DNA from: Actinomortierella ambigua
Lineage: Eukaryota > Mortierellomycota > Mortierellomycetes > Mortierellales > Mortierellaceae
DNA: 31,082 nt
Direction: 5' to 3'
NCBI GenBank assembly: GCA_016098155.1
Contig: JAAAJB010000429.1
Coordinates: 1 to 31,082 of the forward strand
Position numbers and translations under genes: made by a program. Of this stretch, positions 1-10,935 are shown one piece after another (positions within the stretch are counted from its first letter, which is position 1; each line of letters starts with the position of its first letter). The notes beneath the pieces were generated by a model. The model saw nothing but the letters and a program-made list of their open reading frames with translations. It searched no databases and was not told the DNA's origin.

Positions 1-55
<55 letters not shown>
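1..55. repeat. (CT)n microsatellite inside an intron
   Basis: A run of CT dinucleotides with a single G interruption at position 36. It lies in the last visible intron of the GMC oxidoreductase gene, whose donor (GTAAGT on the minus strand) is at 90-85, so on the sense strand it reads as (GA)n. The window edge cuts it, so its full length is unknown. Confidence 0.95.
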
Positions 56-90
56 AATACAATTAACACCACACACGCGTATAGACTTAC

Positions 91-2093
91 GGTTCAAGAG
101 CAGGGCGATCATCATGTAGTAGTTCTGGCCATCAGGTGCCTGGATCTTGGTATGCTGTCTCGAATACGCCGGTGCAAAGATAATCTCCAGATGAGGCGAC
201 TCTGGGCCTGAGGTTCGGTCCTGCCAAGTGCCCGCGGCCTTTTCGCGCGCCACAAACTCTGGCGCCACGTCCTCCAGGCGAACAAAATTCACCGCCTCAC
301 CGGCCTGGCTCGAAAGGGGCCCCTTCCCGCGAGCATAATAATTAAACATGCTCGAAAATATTGCCAACATATCTTTCTGCAACGTATGCGCCTTAGGTGA
401 CGCCTTGAAGATCACCGACAGTCCCAGGTGATCCATGAGATTGCGCCCGACGCCTGGCAAGTGGTGCACGTGTGGGATACCTGGCTGCACTGTTGGCCCA
501 ATGCCCGATGCTAGCAAGAGGTGTGGCGATCCGAACGCGCCGCCACAGAGCAACACTTCCTTGACTGCCGATACACGGCGCAGCTCTATAAAATGGAATT
601 GGAGAGCGCAGGTATGATTATGTTAATGGAAGGGACAGGGAACAATAAAAGGCCAAGTTCCCGACCCAACGAATAAATCCTTCCAATCCCTTCTCACGAA
701 AAAAAAAAACACAAATTACCATTCTTGTGATCCAGGAACTCGACGCCAGTGGCCATCTTTACACCACGGCGCATCTGCACCAAGACTCGCTGCACGTCCA
801 CACCATATACCACACGGATGAGACCGCGGTGGCTTGTGCCGCCACCGGGCACGATCCCCTCGCCACCGAGGTAGGCGCGCGCAGCACTGCTACGGATGGC
901 GTCGCGTTGAATAAATGTCTGGATGCGATTGGTGCCGATGGTCGAGGCCCCGTTAAAGTCCTTATTGAACGGAATGCCCTCTTCAATGTTGGCCTCGATG
1001 AATTTGGCACTCGTATCAAAGAGGTGGTGGAAAGTCACTTGCCAGGGTCCCTCGGTACCGTGGTACTCTGGGTCGTGCGTCTCGTACTTGGCATGGCGAA
1101 TACGGTCCGTCATCGGTCCTTGAGGATGCGAAGCGGGCAGATCCGGGTCATTGAACGTCTCTGACTTTTTAAAGTACTTTGATTATGTGTAGTTCACATT
1201 CAGAGTTGGGGTGGGTGGGGAAGTGGGCAGGAACAATGGTTTAGTGCTATCGAAAAAAAAGGGGGAGAGCAGACACAGTTGGCACCGCCACGAAGCGATA
1301 ATCCGTTACTTACGCGCAGGCATTCTTGGAAGTTCCAACCGTCGTTGCCGAGCCGACCCCACTCGTCAAAATCCGAGGCAGGCCCACGATGGTACATCAT
1401 TGCATTGATGGCGCTGTCAAAGGATCAAAGAAACCGTCAGAGAGAGGAGGCGAGGGTTCATATACACAGCTCCCTTATGCTACCTAGCAAGTCGATGGCG
1501 CACTAGAACAGTACCTGCAGCCTCCTAGAAGCTTGCCTCGTGGCTGGTCCATTCTGCGTCCTCCACAGTGCGTCTGGGGAACAGTCTTGAACGCCCAATC
1601 CGCATGGGTCTCCATCTTCATCATGTAGGATACAGGGATTTTGCTTGACGGCACATCGTCGCTGGTAGGAATACGATTTTTTTTTTAGGAACACGATATG
1701 TTATCAGTTTGTGAAAAAATAACTTCGTGTGTGCGTGTGTGGGGAGGGGAACTATTTGTTCCTGGACCCTGTTGATGTTTCTCTACTTTCACACCACAAC
1801 CTCCACAGCCTCCACAATCAACACAGCCCTGTCCAGAAAGATGCCCCCTCTTCTTTTTACCTGTACCCAGCCTCAAGCACGAGAATCTTGTAGTCCGGGT
1901 TCTCGGCCAGGCGTCTCGCCAGCACACAGCCAGCTGTGCCTCCACCACAGATTATAAAGTCGTAGTGCTCGAGCGAGTCTTTGGCATGGTCCCAGGTCCC
2001 ACGACCTTCACCGGTTTTAGAGGTGAGGTAGGATACACCGTCCATCAACGCAAAGGCTTTCCGGGAAACCTCTCTATTGGGTGCGCGGGGCAT
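91..2093 (-). CDS. GMC-family FAD-dependent oxidoreductase (choline dehydrogenase/alcohol oxidase-like), C-terminus off the window
   Basis: Predicted flavoenzyme oxidising an alcohol-type substrate; the substrate cannot be told from sequence. Minus-strand exons are 2093-1861, 1661-1515, 1413-1314, 1176-720 and 585-91, giving about 477 residues; phases agree at every junction. The FAD-binding Rossmann motif [10 protein letters not shown] is at residues 50-59, followed by LVLEAG. GMC signature 1 (PRGKLLGG...INAMMYHRG) spans residues 118-137 and is split by an intron. Signature 2 ([16 protein letters not shown]) is near residues 327-342. The C-terminal part with the catalytic His-His/Asn pair is beyond the left edge, so activity cannot be judged. 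The start was chosen at the ATG after a pyrimidine-rich leader; about 45 residues precede the FAD fold. No clear secretion signal is seen. It is tandem with, and downstream of, the aldehyde dehydrogenase. Confidence 0.9.
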
Positions 2094-2539
2094 CTCTTGT
2101 GGTTGGGTGTGGGGGGGGAAGAGAGGGGACAAGGAACGCGTGTGAGAAAAAAAAAGAGAGGTGCGTGAGAAATGTTTTAGATGAGAGGAAAAGATGGCGA
2201 AATGAGAAAGAGAAAATGAAAAGATGTGACATCCCCTTTCTTGAGAGTTACTGTGCGCGGGTCGGGTTTCAACCAACCGGTTTTGTGTAAAGATTCAGTT
2301 AAACGTAAGCGGCTCGGATAGAGGTGATCGAAGCAATCAACAGGTTGCACAGCACATGCATTCCACTCACAGACAGACACATACACAGAGACTCTCACCT
2401 ACGCGACATATTGCTTTTATTTTTTGTTCTTTTCTGAGAGTGTTTACTGTACATGGGTGGAGATGGGAACAATATGGTACGCAAGATGAAAAGAGAGAGT
2501 GGGGGGGGGGAGGGAATGTTGGTAGGACTCTTTTTTTTT
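2094..2539. other. Spacer: promoter/leader of the GMC gene and 3' end of the dehydrogenase gene
   Basis: No gene is seen. Next to the GMC start the minus strand is pyrimidine-rich (2100-2220), as at other starts in this window. A ten-base G run lies at 2501-2510. A minus-strand AATAAA at 2416-2421, about 120 nt past the dehydrogenase stop, is a candidate polyadenylation signal. Confidence 0.6.
2416..2421 (-). terminator. Candidate polyadenylation signal of the aldehyde dehydrogenase gene
   Basis: The minus strand reads AATAAA about 120 nt downstream of the dehydrogenase stop codon at 2540-2542. Fungal signals are loose, so this is only a position-based call. Confidence 0.4.
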
Positions 2540-4331
2540 TTACTTCATGACAGGCATGTTAACGGAGGCGACTTGGGCATCGGCATCCTCATGACGCCAC
2601 AGCTGAGTGACCGTCTTGGTGGAGGTGTAGAAGCTGACACCAGACTTGCCATAAAAGTTGACGTCGCCGCGGATCGATCCACGCGAGCCCGTGAAAGAGA
2701 ACATGGGCAGAGGGACGGGGATGGGCACGTTGACACCGACCTGGCCCACATCAATCTCCTGCGTAAACTTGCGAGCAATGGCGCCGCTCTGGGTAAAGAT
2801 GGCCGTGCCGTTGCCATAGGGGTTCTTGTTGACAAGCTCAATCGCGTCATCCAGTGTGTCGGCGTTCAAGCAAACCAGGACAGGACCAAAGATCTCCTCG
2901 CGGTAGCACTCCATGTGAGGTTGGACACCAGTCAGGATGGTGGGGCCAATAAAGTTGCCCTTCTCGTACTTGGCTACCTTGATGCCACGACCATCCAGCA
3001 ACAGGTTGGCACCCTCCTTCACGCCAGACTCGACCAGGCGCTCGACGCGCCTCAGGGCCTCGGGCGAGATCACGGGGCCGAGATCGGCATCGGGCTCAAA
3101 ACCTGAGCTGACCTTGAGCTTCTGTGCACGCTCGACCAGCTCTGGCAGCCACTCTTGGGCCTTGCCGACAAAGATGACGGTCGACAGAGCCATGCAGCGC
3201 TGGCCAGCAGCGCCAAAGGCAGCACCGGCCAGAGCGTTCAGGGTATGGTTCTTGTTGGCGTCGGGCATGATGATGCCGTGGTTCTTGGCACCCAGGTTGG
3301 CCTGCACGCGCTTGCCGTTGCGCGAGCCACGCTCGTGGATGTAGTGACCGGCCTGGTCAGAGCCGACAAAGGAGATGGCCTTGATGTGCTCGTTGTCGCA
3401 AATAAAGTTGACAGTGTCACGGGCGCCGTGCACAATGTTGAGCACACCGGCTGGGATACCGGCCTTCTCCGCGAGCTCGGCCAGAATCATGGTAGCGCCG
3501 GGATCCCGCTCAGAGGGCTTGAGGACGCAGGTGTTGCCGATAACATTGGCGAGAGGGAACATCCAAAGAGGGATCATGGCCGGGAAGTTGAAGGGGGTAA
3601 TGCCGGCAACGACACCCAGGGGCTCGCGGATCGTGTAGGTATCCATGTCGGTAGCCACCTCGAGGTGGTCGCCGAGCAACATCTGGGGAATGCCACAGGC
3701 AGCCTCGACGACCTGCAGACCACGCAGGACATCGCCGCGAGCATCGGCAAGGGTCTTGCCCTGCTCCAGGGTGATGGAGTGAGCAATGCGATCCATGTTC
3801 TCGCGGATCAGCAGCTGCAGATCCAGCATCTTGCGCTGGCGAGACAAGAGGGAGGTCTTGCGCCAGCTCTTGAAGGCCTCAGCAGCCGAGTCGGCAGCAT
3901 ACTTGAGCTCCTCAGGGGTGGCCTCGGGGACAAGAGTCACCAGTTCCTGTGTGGCCTATTGGTTGGAATGTTTCGGGTTGGAGGTACGGTTAAAAGTCAA
4001 CATGAGGTAGTGATGAGGCGAGGATCGGTTAGTATCGCTTGTGGGTGGAGGAAACCCACCGAAAAAAAATGGAGCGCTCATTGGCAAAGAATAAGAGCAG
4101 GATGCAATGGAATGAGTGCCGGTGCGCCATGGCAAAGAGGGATGTACGTACAGGGTTGCGGAGCTCGATCCACTTGTCGGTCTTCGAGTCGATGAACTGG
4201 CCATTGATGTAAAGCTTGGTCTTGGGGACCGAGGCGGCGGCAGCAGCGTAGAAGGAGGGGCGAGAGGTGGAAAGGGCGCGCTTCAGGGCAGGCGAAGCGA
4301 CCACACGGCGGACAGCAGCGTAGGACAGCAT
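2540..4331 (-). CDS. ALDH6A1: Methylmalonate-semialdehyde dehydrogenase (CoA-acylating), mitochondrial
   Basis: Converts malonate/methylmalonate semialdehyde to acetyl-/propionyl-CoA in valine, beta-alanine and inositol catabolism. Exon 1 is 4331-4152 and exon 2 is 3955-2540, a phase-0 junction that restores the family sequence RNPATQELV; the product is 531 residues, normal for the family. The first ~30 residues are rich in Arg, Ala and Ser with no acids, as in a mitochondrial presequence. The NAD-site motif FVGSDQAG is near 256-263 and the catalytic Cys is C314 in GQRCMALS. At the position where most aldehyde dehydrogenases have the general-base Glu (ELGGK) it has NLGAKNH (280-286), the hallmark of this CoA-dependent subfamily. 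The CPT-rich N-terminus follows a pyrimidine-rich leader. Identification is strong; the human gene symbol is used only as a family label. Confidence 0.97.
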
Positions 4332-4787
4332 GGCTGGGGAAAAAAAAGAGGGGGGGGAGAGTGAGGAATGGAGAAAGAGATGGAGAGAGAGAAAGAGATG
4401 GTAGGGGAGTGAAGAGAGAGAGAGTGAGAGTGGGGGTGGGGTAAAATGGAGAAAGAAGGCGAATCCAAACCCAGCAAAAGGGCGCAACCCCCCGTGGGAA
4501 GAATCGCATCCAAGAGACTCCTTCCTCATTCAACTCCGCAACCGAACCCCACAGGCAGACAAAACTCAAACGGAAGACAGTTTTCGTTTTTTCGTCGTGA
4601 TTTGCTATCTCATCTCTTCTCTCTCTTTCTCTCATCCCCCTCACTCTACAACCTGACCCCGTTCTTTCTTTCTTTCTTCCTTTCTTTCCTTCTTTCTTTT
4701 TCTGCGTAAAAGGGATGGGCATGAAGGAATGCCCAGACCTTCTTTAATATTGTAGATTATGCTACGACACCTGCAACGATTCCACCT
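4332..4787. other. Spacer: promoter and leader of the dehydrogenase; 3' end of the deubiquitinase gene
   Basis: No gene is seen. On the minus (sense) strand the leader at 4340-4445 is nearly all pyrimidine, whereas 4600-4710 is nearly all purine (GAAA/GAAAG repeats). The strand asymmetry therefore reverses within about 200 nt upstream of the start. Confidence 0.6.
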
Positions 4788-7181
4788 CTACTTGTTACGT
4801 AGATCGACAATCTCCAGCTCCAGATCCTTAAACGCAACGTGGCCTTGGTCAGCAGCATCCTGCGTGCAATTCATGGCGAGGGAAGATAAAAAAGCATTTA
4901 ACGAACAAGAGGAATCATTAGACAAACCAGGCTCACGAACAAGCACCATACATTGAGAGAGAGAGAGAGTGCGTGGATGAGAAAGAGTGAGTGAGGCAGG
5001 GCAAACACTACTCACCATATAGATATTGTCCTGCCCAGGATGCTGGTGGAAGAGTGCCTTCTCACGACAGTTGGTGATAACCTGTAATCCTGGCGGGTCC
5101 GTTAACCGAAACACGCCGTAACTACACGTGTGCATCCAGAAAGGGTAGAAAAAGCAGTCAGTTGGGTCAGTGTAACAAACCACCATGTCTCAGTCACCCA
5201 CGCCAATTCACTTACTCCTTCTCGTGCTTGGGGGCACAGACAATAGCAATCGCCTCCGGCAGCATGAGTTGATACGAACAGTGCGTGTGGAGATCAACCG
5301 AGCTCATAAAGCAAGTCTGTGTCGGATGGGTCTAAGATAACCGAATAACAATAGGTGTTAAAAAAAAATCCAGTGAACAAAAAAGTCAGAACAAGCGCAT
5401 CCGCATCCGTGGGAAAGGGGTGGATTGGGTTTGTCTTCCCTTCCTTTGTTTCCCGAAGAGGACACTTACGTGAATCCATCCGAGAGTCATGAGATCCCTC
5501 TCCATTTGGAACTCAAATAGCTCGTCCTCATTAGTGGTCGAGCAAGTGTCTGATGTTGCTGTCTGTTTGGGTATAATCAGCGTCGTCACAGTAAATTTGT
5601 TGCGCGCCTGCAGATTGGAGAATACAAAAGAATTGAAATGGTTAGTCCGATCCTTTCGACGCACATACACTACTCCAATGGGTCAACTCTTTCCCCCTCC
5701 CTCTGAACTCTTCGCCACCACTTACAAGTGTTCCTGCTAGAATGCCACATGTCTCCAGATTCTTGACAGTGTTGGGTCGGACAAGATTAAGAAAACGATC
5801 AAGCAGCCGTATAGGCACGATCAGTGTCCTCAGACCCTCCTCATATGCTATTGAGTTTGGTTCCAGGAAAGACAAACCAGCAATATAGTGAGCCTCTCGT
5901 TTTTTTTTTGTTGCAGCTGACATATTGATAGTTATAGTATGCGGTTTGGATACCAATTTTAGGATGACCCAACACCGACACCTGCATCCTACCTGGAATA
6001 TCCTCGTCTAGCAGCCTGTGTGAGACTGCCGGAGCAGCCTTGGGGATATCCGGCTTCTTTGGCAAGGGCGGCGGAAGCGCTTTTGGAGGAGCAACTTTGG
6101 CCACTCCGGGCTGAGGGATCGCATAAGCAGGTGCATTGAGAGGGTGTGGCATGTGCTGAGGATACTGCACATCTGGAAGCAGTGGTGTCTGCAACGAGGA
6201 ATGATGGTGATGGTGATGATGTTGGTGTGGGTGTTGATGTGCGTGGTGCTGATGTTGGTGAACACTTGAAGAGTTTGATGCCTTCACTCCTGGAACACCC
6301 TCCAATGCCTTTGCCAGCGACCACTCCTGCTGAGGCATCTGGCTAGCCCAATACTCCTCCTCTCGGCGTGCAAGCTTCAGTGCTGCTTGCTCGTCCGCCT
6401 CCTCCTGGGCCCTCTTGCTCGCTGCGCGTTCAGCAGCCTCTTGCTGTTCACGATACTGTCGCAGTCTCTCCTTGTACTCTTCATATCTCCTGTCCAGGAT
6501 CGGCCGGAGTCGTTCGATCTCATTCATTGCTAGCAAACCATTCTATCAGACACAGATGGAAAAAATCGAGTCGAGAGACAAAGGGAGATTTCATTTCGAG
6601 TGATAAGAACTCTGTGCCAAGCAATTAACGTATCAAGTATCCCTTGCATGAAAATGACACTATGCACATACGTTTTTCAATCGGATAAGTGCCGATTTAT
6701 GTTCTGGATACTTGGATTCCGGGTGCTTAGGCAGCTGCCCAATGACCAAGCTAATGATGACAATACACATACCATAACGAAGAGGGCATAAATGGTTTGA
6801 GGGTATTTTCTCTCCGATTCCGCCACGTACGCACCTGTGAAAAGGTATGTGCATGCCCTACTTACTTGCAATAGCGCATGTAGAGCTGGTAACTCGTCTG
6901 GTTATCTTCTTCTAGCCTATAGATCTTGGCCTAACGCATCAAATCGAGAAGAGGGTGTAAGTTCCCTTCTACAACGATTCCTGGCGCATTCATCTCGGTC
7001 ATTCATGCGTTCGCCATGCAGAGCATACTTGGTTGAACAGAAGGTCCGCGCTCCGAATGTAATAACGGATGGGTGTGTGCTCATCAAGAGTGACAACAGC
7101 ACGGTCGTTAAGTTCCTGTCTGGATAAGCATCGTTCAATGCGAGGCTGCTGTCTGCTCGCCGATGCTACTGTTCGATGCAT
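4788..7181 (-). CDS. STAMBP: AMSH/STAMBP-type JAMM deubiquitinase
   Basis: Zinc metalloprotease expected to trim Lys63-linked ubiquitin from cargo on endosomes with the ESCRT machinery. Nine minus-strand exons: 7181-7029, 6930-6866, 6750-6672, 6542-5993, 5916-5726, 5607-5470, 5331-5216, 5121-5016, 4859-4788; 1470 nt, 489 residues, every phase consistent. Residues ~30-130 match the USP8_dimer/MIT-like N-terminal domain ([32 protein letters not shown]). A Glu/Arg-rich coiled coil, a His-rich tract (194-213) and a Pro-rich segment (250-270) form the linker. The JAMM domain has Glu337, His392-x-His394 and Asp405; C449, H456 and H458 match the second, AMSH-specific zinc site. The [14 protein letters not shown] block is split by an intron between His392 and Thr393. 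The start is the least certain part; an earlier non-coding exon is possible. Confidence 0.93.
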
Positions 7182-8015
7182 GTTGTTGCGCGGTTCAAAG
7201 GTTGCATGGAAGAAGGAAGACAGGTGAACCTAAAAATCAACAAGTCACATTGGCGGCAAATTTTTTATCTCGGTCAACCATCTGCAAGTAACGAACGATC
7301 TTTTGCTTCCCACTGGAGCAAGGCCCCGTTGCCAAACCCAAGGTTCCCGCAACCGGTAGCAATCGGTAGAAACTTGCCATATGGAGGCGATATGCAGTGC
7401 CCTACGTCTAGCGTGCGCTAAGAGGCCTCCACGGCATGCATTGGCGCTTTCAGTATGCTAGAACCCGCTTGCCAACAGGCTTGTATTTGCGATTGACGGT
7501 TTGATGTGGGAGGCTGCTGAAGATCAACCTTGATGAACCTCATGCAGGTGGTATGCATGCCAAAGAGATACAGATGACTGTGTCATTGGAAATGCTAAAG
7601 AAAACACCGTAGGTCATGCAAAGCAGTTACGGTAGCTCCTGCATTCTCATTCTACTCAATTATAGCGTCACAACAGATGTCGCGTGTTGGCAATAGTCGT
7701 AGAGCGACTTCCCACCCCCTCACTGCACATTTCCGCCAGCCAATAAAGGCACCAGTCGCGTCTAGGAAAGAACCCCACTACGTAGTAGAACTTTATGATC
7801 AAGAAGGTTGATAGTTATGTCAAGCACTACATTCAGCTGGTTGACCTGGGACCTTCGAGAATGACGGACATCCTATAGTTTGATATACTCTCAGTCATTA
7901 ATCAACCTACCACCACTCTATGTGGTTTACGTCGCCTCGTATTCGTTCCGCTGCGACTAGAACTATTAGGCTCATCCTCGGTCACACTAGCTTTCGCCAA
8001 TCGAGTGTTGAATCA

Positions 8016-8345
8016 AAAGGCACCATGGGACGGGTGACCCTGGTCGAGCAGATCGAGGTTCTTGCTACCGAGGACCACTCTCATTACTAAAATATTAGCC
8101 TCTTGGACGCCGCCTCTGAGCATTAGTGTCAATGAAGCTGCATACTTCTCAGCACTGGCGAACTGGTCGACATAATCGGCTCATCGAGCGACTCTAGCGC
8201 GACAGAGATAGGTAGCCTCGGCGGCGTATCCTTGTGGCCACTTGCACAGTTGTCTCCATTGAGCTTTGTGGTCCTTGAGCCCTCGGGCCCTCAGCCCTGC
8301 CATAATGCGAACAACTGCAGGTAACCGAAACTCTTGCCGCAGATG
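8016..8345 (-). pseudogene. Possible decayed or unrecognised coding segment
   Basis: One minus-strand frame stays open for 110 codons except for a single TGA (about 8184-8186) and reads with ordinary protein composition: no low-complexity bias, with Trp, Cys, Tyr and charged residues mixed. It is bounded by TAA upstream (8348-8346) and TGA at 8015-8013. I do not recognise the family. It could be a relic of a transposon or host gene, or chance. There is no start context, no splice sites I could assign and no flanking repeats found. Confidence 0.2.
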
Positions 8346-8981
8346 TTACCATCGTACGCATTTAATCGGGGTGTACGGAAAGGAGGTAACAATTAAGACT
8401 AGGTTAGGTGTACAGGTTGAATAGAGAGATGGGGCTATTATTGTTGGGTGACTGGAAGTACACGAAATGGGAGTACAATCATAGGAATCTGTCTCAATTT
8501 CCGAGCAATTCCCAATTGATTGAAAGTGTAGAAGTGTCGTTCAACTGTACAAAGTACCTTACTACTTTCATGACCCCCTCCTCCCTAGGGAAAGGATGGA
8601 CTCGCGGATTTGCTGATTATTACAAATTCGTGATGGCGATCCTCGATAGGGCAGAATGTGCGCGGTGTTTCTGCAAATTGAAAGTCAACGCTCTGCTGGG
8701 AGGGAAATGGTCGATCAAAACAAAGGGAGGGGGGGGGGCACAAAAAATAGCACAGTGATATACGTTGGCTGGGGGAGTGTACACAACATAGTTGTAAAAG
8801 TCCGTAGAACTCTGCAAATCGCGCTAGGGGCAGCTCGTGTGAGGGGGGGGGGACAAAGAAAATTTTTTCAAGTGTGAATGGCAGGAAAGTTCTTGCCTCG
8901 GGTCAAGGATGTTGCTTTTGACTGGCCGACAAGCACTGATTTTTGGCCACTCCTTCACCGCGTGGGGCTGGTGCTGCCCCG

Positions 8982-8992
8982 CCATTGGCTGG
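8982..8992 (-). promoter_or_regulatory. Inverted CCAAT box upstream of PHO89
   Basis: The plus strand reads CCATTGGCTGG, so the minus strand carries CCAAT, about 400 nt before the PHO89 start. CCAAT boxes are bound by the HAP/CBF complex in fungi. The assignment rests on motif and position only. Confidence 0.4.
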
Positions 8993-9220
8993 ATTTTGAC
9001 TACATTGCAGCCAGTAATGTTTCGTCCCTGGAGTTCCCCTGCTCTCGCCTCCAAGACAAGACCCTAATTCAGGATTACTCTCTTTTTTTCACCTCCCCGC
9101 CCTGGCTGACTATGGTCCATGACACCACCGAACTCGTCAGGTCTTGCTGAGCTGAGTTGCAGCTTTATGGGAATCCCAGTACCAGAACGATCTATCTATG
9201 TCGCAAACCCTCTCTCTTGC

Positions 9221-9242
9221 TTAAATATCGCAGGGCGCGCCC
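9221..9242 (+). promoter_or_regulatory. AT-rich core-promoter element and GC palindrome of PHO89
   Basis: TTAAATAT at 9221-9228 is a TATA-like element about 165 nt before the PHO89 ATG, followed at 9233-9242 by the perfect palindrome GGGCGCGCCC. From there to the ATG the sense strand is pyrimidine-rich, as expected for a transcribed leader. Confidence 0.35.
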
Positions 9243-9390
9243 ATCTTCCTCGCATTTTTTTTCCTCTCTCAGTCTTCCCATCGTCTCCCTTTGTCACTGC
9301 TTCAAAAAAAAAATCATAACAACCCGACCTGCATTCCAACCAGTACATCTTTTCCCCTTCCTCTACCCCCAGCCATAATCGCTTTGCAAG

Positions 9391-10935
9391 ATGATGGTCG
9401 CTGGTGATTTCACGTTTCTCTTCGCCCTGGGCATGATCTTTGCCTTTCTGGACTCGTACGGCATTGGTGCCAACGATGTCAGTAACTCCTTCTCTGCTGC
9501 TGTTGGTTCGGGTGCCCTGAACCTCAAGCAGGCCGTTCTCATTGCCTCTGTCTGCGAGTTCCTCGGTGCCTTCCTGATGGGTTCTGCCACTGCCGACACG
9601 ATCAAGGGCGGCCTGATCGACTCTAACCTCTTTGCCGAACAACCTGAGCTGCTTATGCTGGCCATGGTCTGCGCCTTGATCGGATCCTCCACCTGGGTTC
9701 TCTTTGCCTCCTCTCGCGGTCTGCCCGTCTCCACCACACACGCCATTGTCGGTGCCATCACCGGTGCCGGTATCGGTGGCTTCGGCTTCAACGCTGTCAA
9801 GTGGGCCGGTGTTGGCCGCATTGTCCTCTCCTGGATTATCTCCCCTATCGCTGCCGGTATCGTCACGGCCTTTATCTTCCTTTCCACAAAGTGGCTCATT
9901 CTCCAGCACGAGAACTCGCTCAAGCGTGGCCTGCTTGCTATCCCCTTCTACTTCGCCATCACCATGTTCATCAACGTCTTCTACATTATCTTCAAGGGCT
10001 CGCCTGGCCTGAGTCTCTCCAAGCTCCCCATCGGTGCCATTGTTGGTATCTCGTTTGGTGTTGGCGCCCTTGTCTTCCTGTGGTGCTACTTCTTCATGCG
10101 TGTCTACCTCCGCCGTAAGCTTGTGGATGAGGAGCCTCTCAAGTGGTACCACCTCTACTACATTCCCTTTGTCTCTCGCCGCACCAAGCCTGTCGAGGTT
10201 ACCGAGGAGGAGAACTGCAAGGAGAAGGATTTCGCCCAAGAGGCCGACGGCACTGTCAATAGCGGCCTGGCTGCTCTCGATGACACCAAGGGCATCAAGT
10301 CGCTGTTTGCCAAGCTGAAGGCTAAGGCCACCCACGGCATGAACCAAGATATCACAAAGAACACCGCCGAGATGGATGCCATCCACGAGAACTCGACCAA
10401 GTACGACGAAAAGACCGAACAGCTGTTCTGCACGCTCCAGGTCCTCTCCTCTTGCTTTGCTTCGTTCGCCCACGGTTCCAATGATGTGGCCAACGCCATC
10501 GGTCCCCTGGCTACCATCTACTACATCTGGACCAACGGCAACGTTGACATCACTGGCACAGCTCCCGTCCCTGCCTGGATTCTCGCCTATGGTGGTATTG
10601 CCATTGATATTGGTTTGCTCACCTATGGCTACAAGGTCATGGCCACTCTTGGCAACAACATCACCTATCTGTCGCCCTCCCGCGGTTTCTCCGTCTCGCT
10701 CGGTACTTCTCTGACCGTCCTGACCTGCTCCAAGCTCGGTCTGCCCGTCTCGACCACCCACTGTATCACCGGTGCTACTACTTCTGTCGGTCTCTCGTCC
10801 GGTGGTGGCCTCAAGTCGATCAACTGGAAGATGCTCGGCCTTGTCGCCTCTTCTTGGGTCCTTACGCTCCCTGCCGCCGGTGTTGTCTCGGGCCTGTTGT
10901 TTGCCTTGATCATCAACTCGCCCCACAAGCTCTAA
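9391..10935 (+). CDS. PHO89: Sodium/inorganic phosphate symporter, PiT (SLC20/PHO89) family
   Basis: Plasma-membrane permease importing phosphate with a cation, as known for fungal PHO89 and animal SLC20 proteins. The single intronless frame encodes 514 residues. The two inverted halves each carry the family signature: GANDVSNSFSAAVGS at residues 26-40 and FAHGSNDVANAIGPLA near 357-372. Each half also has a GLPVSTTHxIxGA motif, and hydrophobic membrane segments flank both. A hydrophilic cytosolic loop of roughly 100 residues (about 240-345), rich in Lys, Glu and Asp, separates the halves, the usual PiT arrangement. Two adjacent ATGs (9391, 9394) could serve as start. Codon choice is strongly C-ending, suggesting high expression. 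No PHO4-type CACGTG was found in the ~500 nt upstream. Confidence 0.97.
   Translation: MMVAGDFTFLFALGMIFAFLDSYGIGANDVSNSFSAAVGSGALNLKQAVLIASVCEFLGAFLMGSATADTIKGGLIDSNLFAEQPELLMLAMVCALIGSSTWVLFASSRGLPVSTTHAIVGAITGAGIGGFGFNAVKWAGVGRIVLSWIISPIAAGIVTAFIFLSTKWLILQHENSLKRGLLAIPFYFAITMFINVFYIIFKGSPGLSLSKLPIGAIVGISFGVGALVFLWCYFFMRVYLRRKLVDEEPLKWYHLYYIPFVSRRTKPVEVTEEENCKEKDFAQEADGTVNSGLAALDDTKGIKSLFAKLKAKATHGMNQDITKNTAEMDAIHENSTKYDEKTEQLFCTLQVLSSCFASFAHGSNDVANAIGPLATIYYIWTNGNVDITGTAPVPAWILAYGGIAIDIGLLTYGYKVMATLGNNITYLSPSRGFSVSLGTSLTVLTCSKLGLPVSTTHCITGATTSVGLSSGGGLKSINWKMLGLVASSWVLTLPAAGVVSGLLFALIINSPHKL

Larger units (their letters stand above)
7182..9390. other. Gene-poor region between the deubiquitinase and PHO89
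   Basis: No convincing intact gene. 7182-8400 has balanced composition without microsatellites, unlike the other spacers, and on the minus strand contains one low-stop segment listed separately. 8700-8860 holds two long G runs (about 8730-8739 and 8843-8852). From about 8870 the sequence looks like the PHO89 promoter: an inverted CCAAT box, an AT-rich TTAAATAT element and a pyrimidine-rich leader up to the ATG. Confidence 0.6.

Noticed and set aside
3155..4195. 346-codon plus-strand frame opposite the aldehyde dehydrogenase
   Set aside because: Antisense shadow of a clear dehydrogenase gene; no recognisable domain and it runs across that gene's intron.
6750..6830. A very short (22-nt) intron reading through YALFVM in the deubiquitinase
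   Set aside because: An alternative 115-nt intron (6865-6751) restores the family sequence [19 protein letters not shown] in phase, which fits much better.
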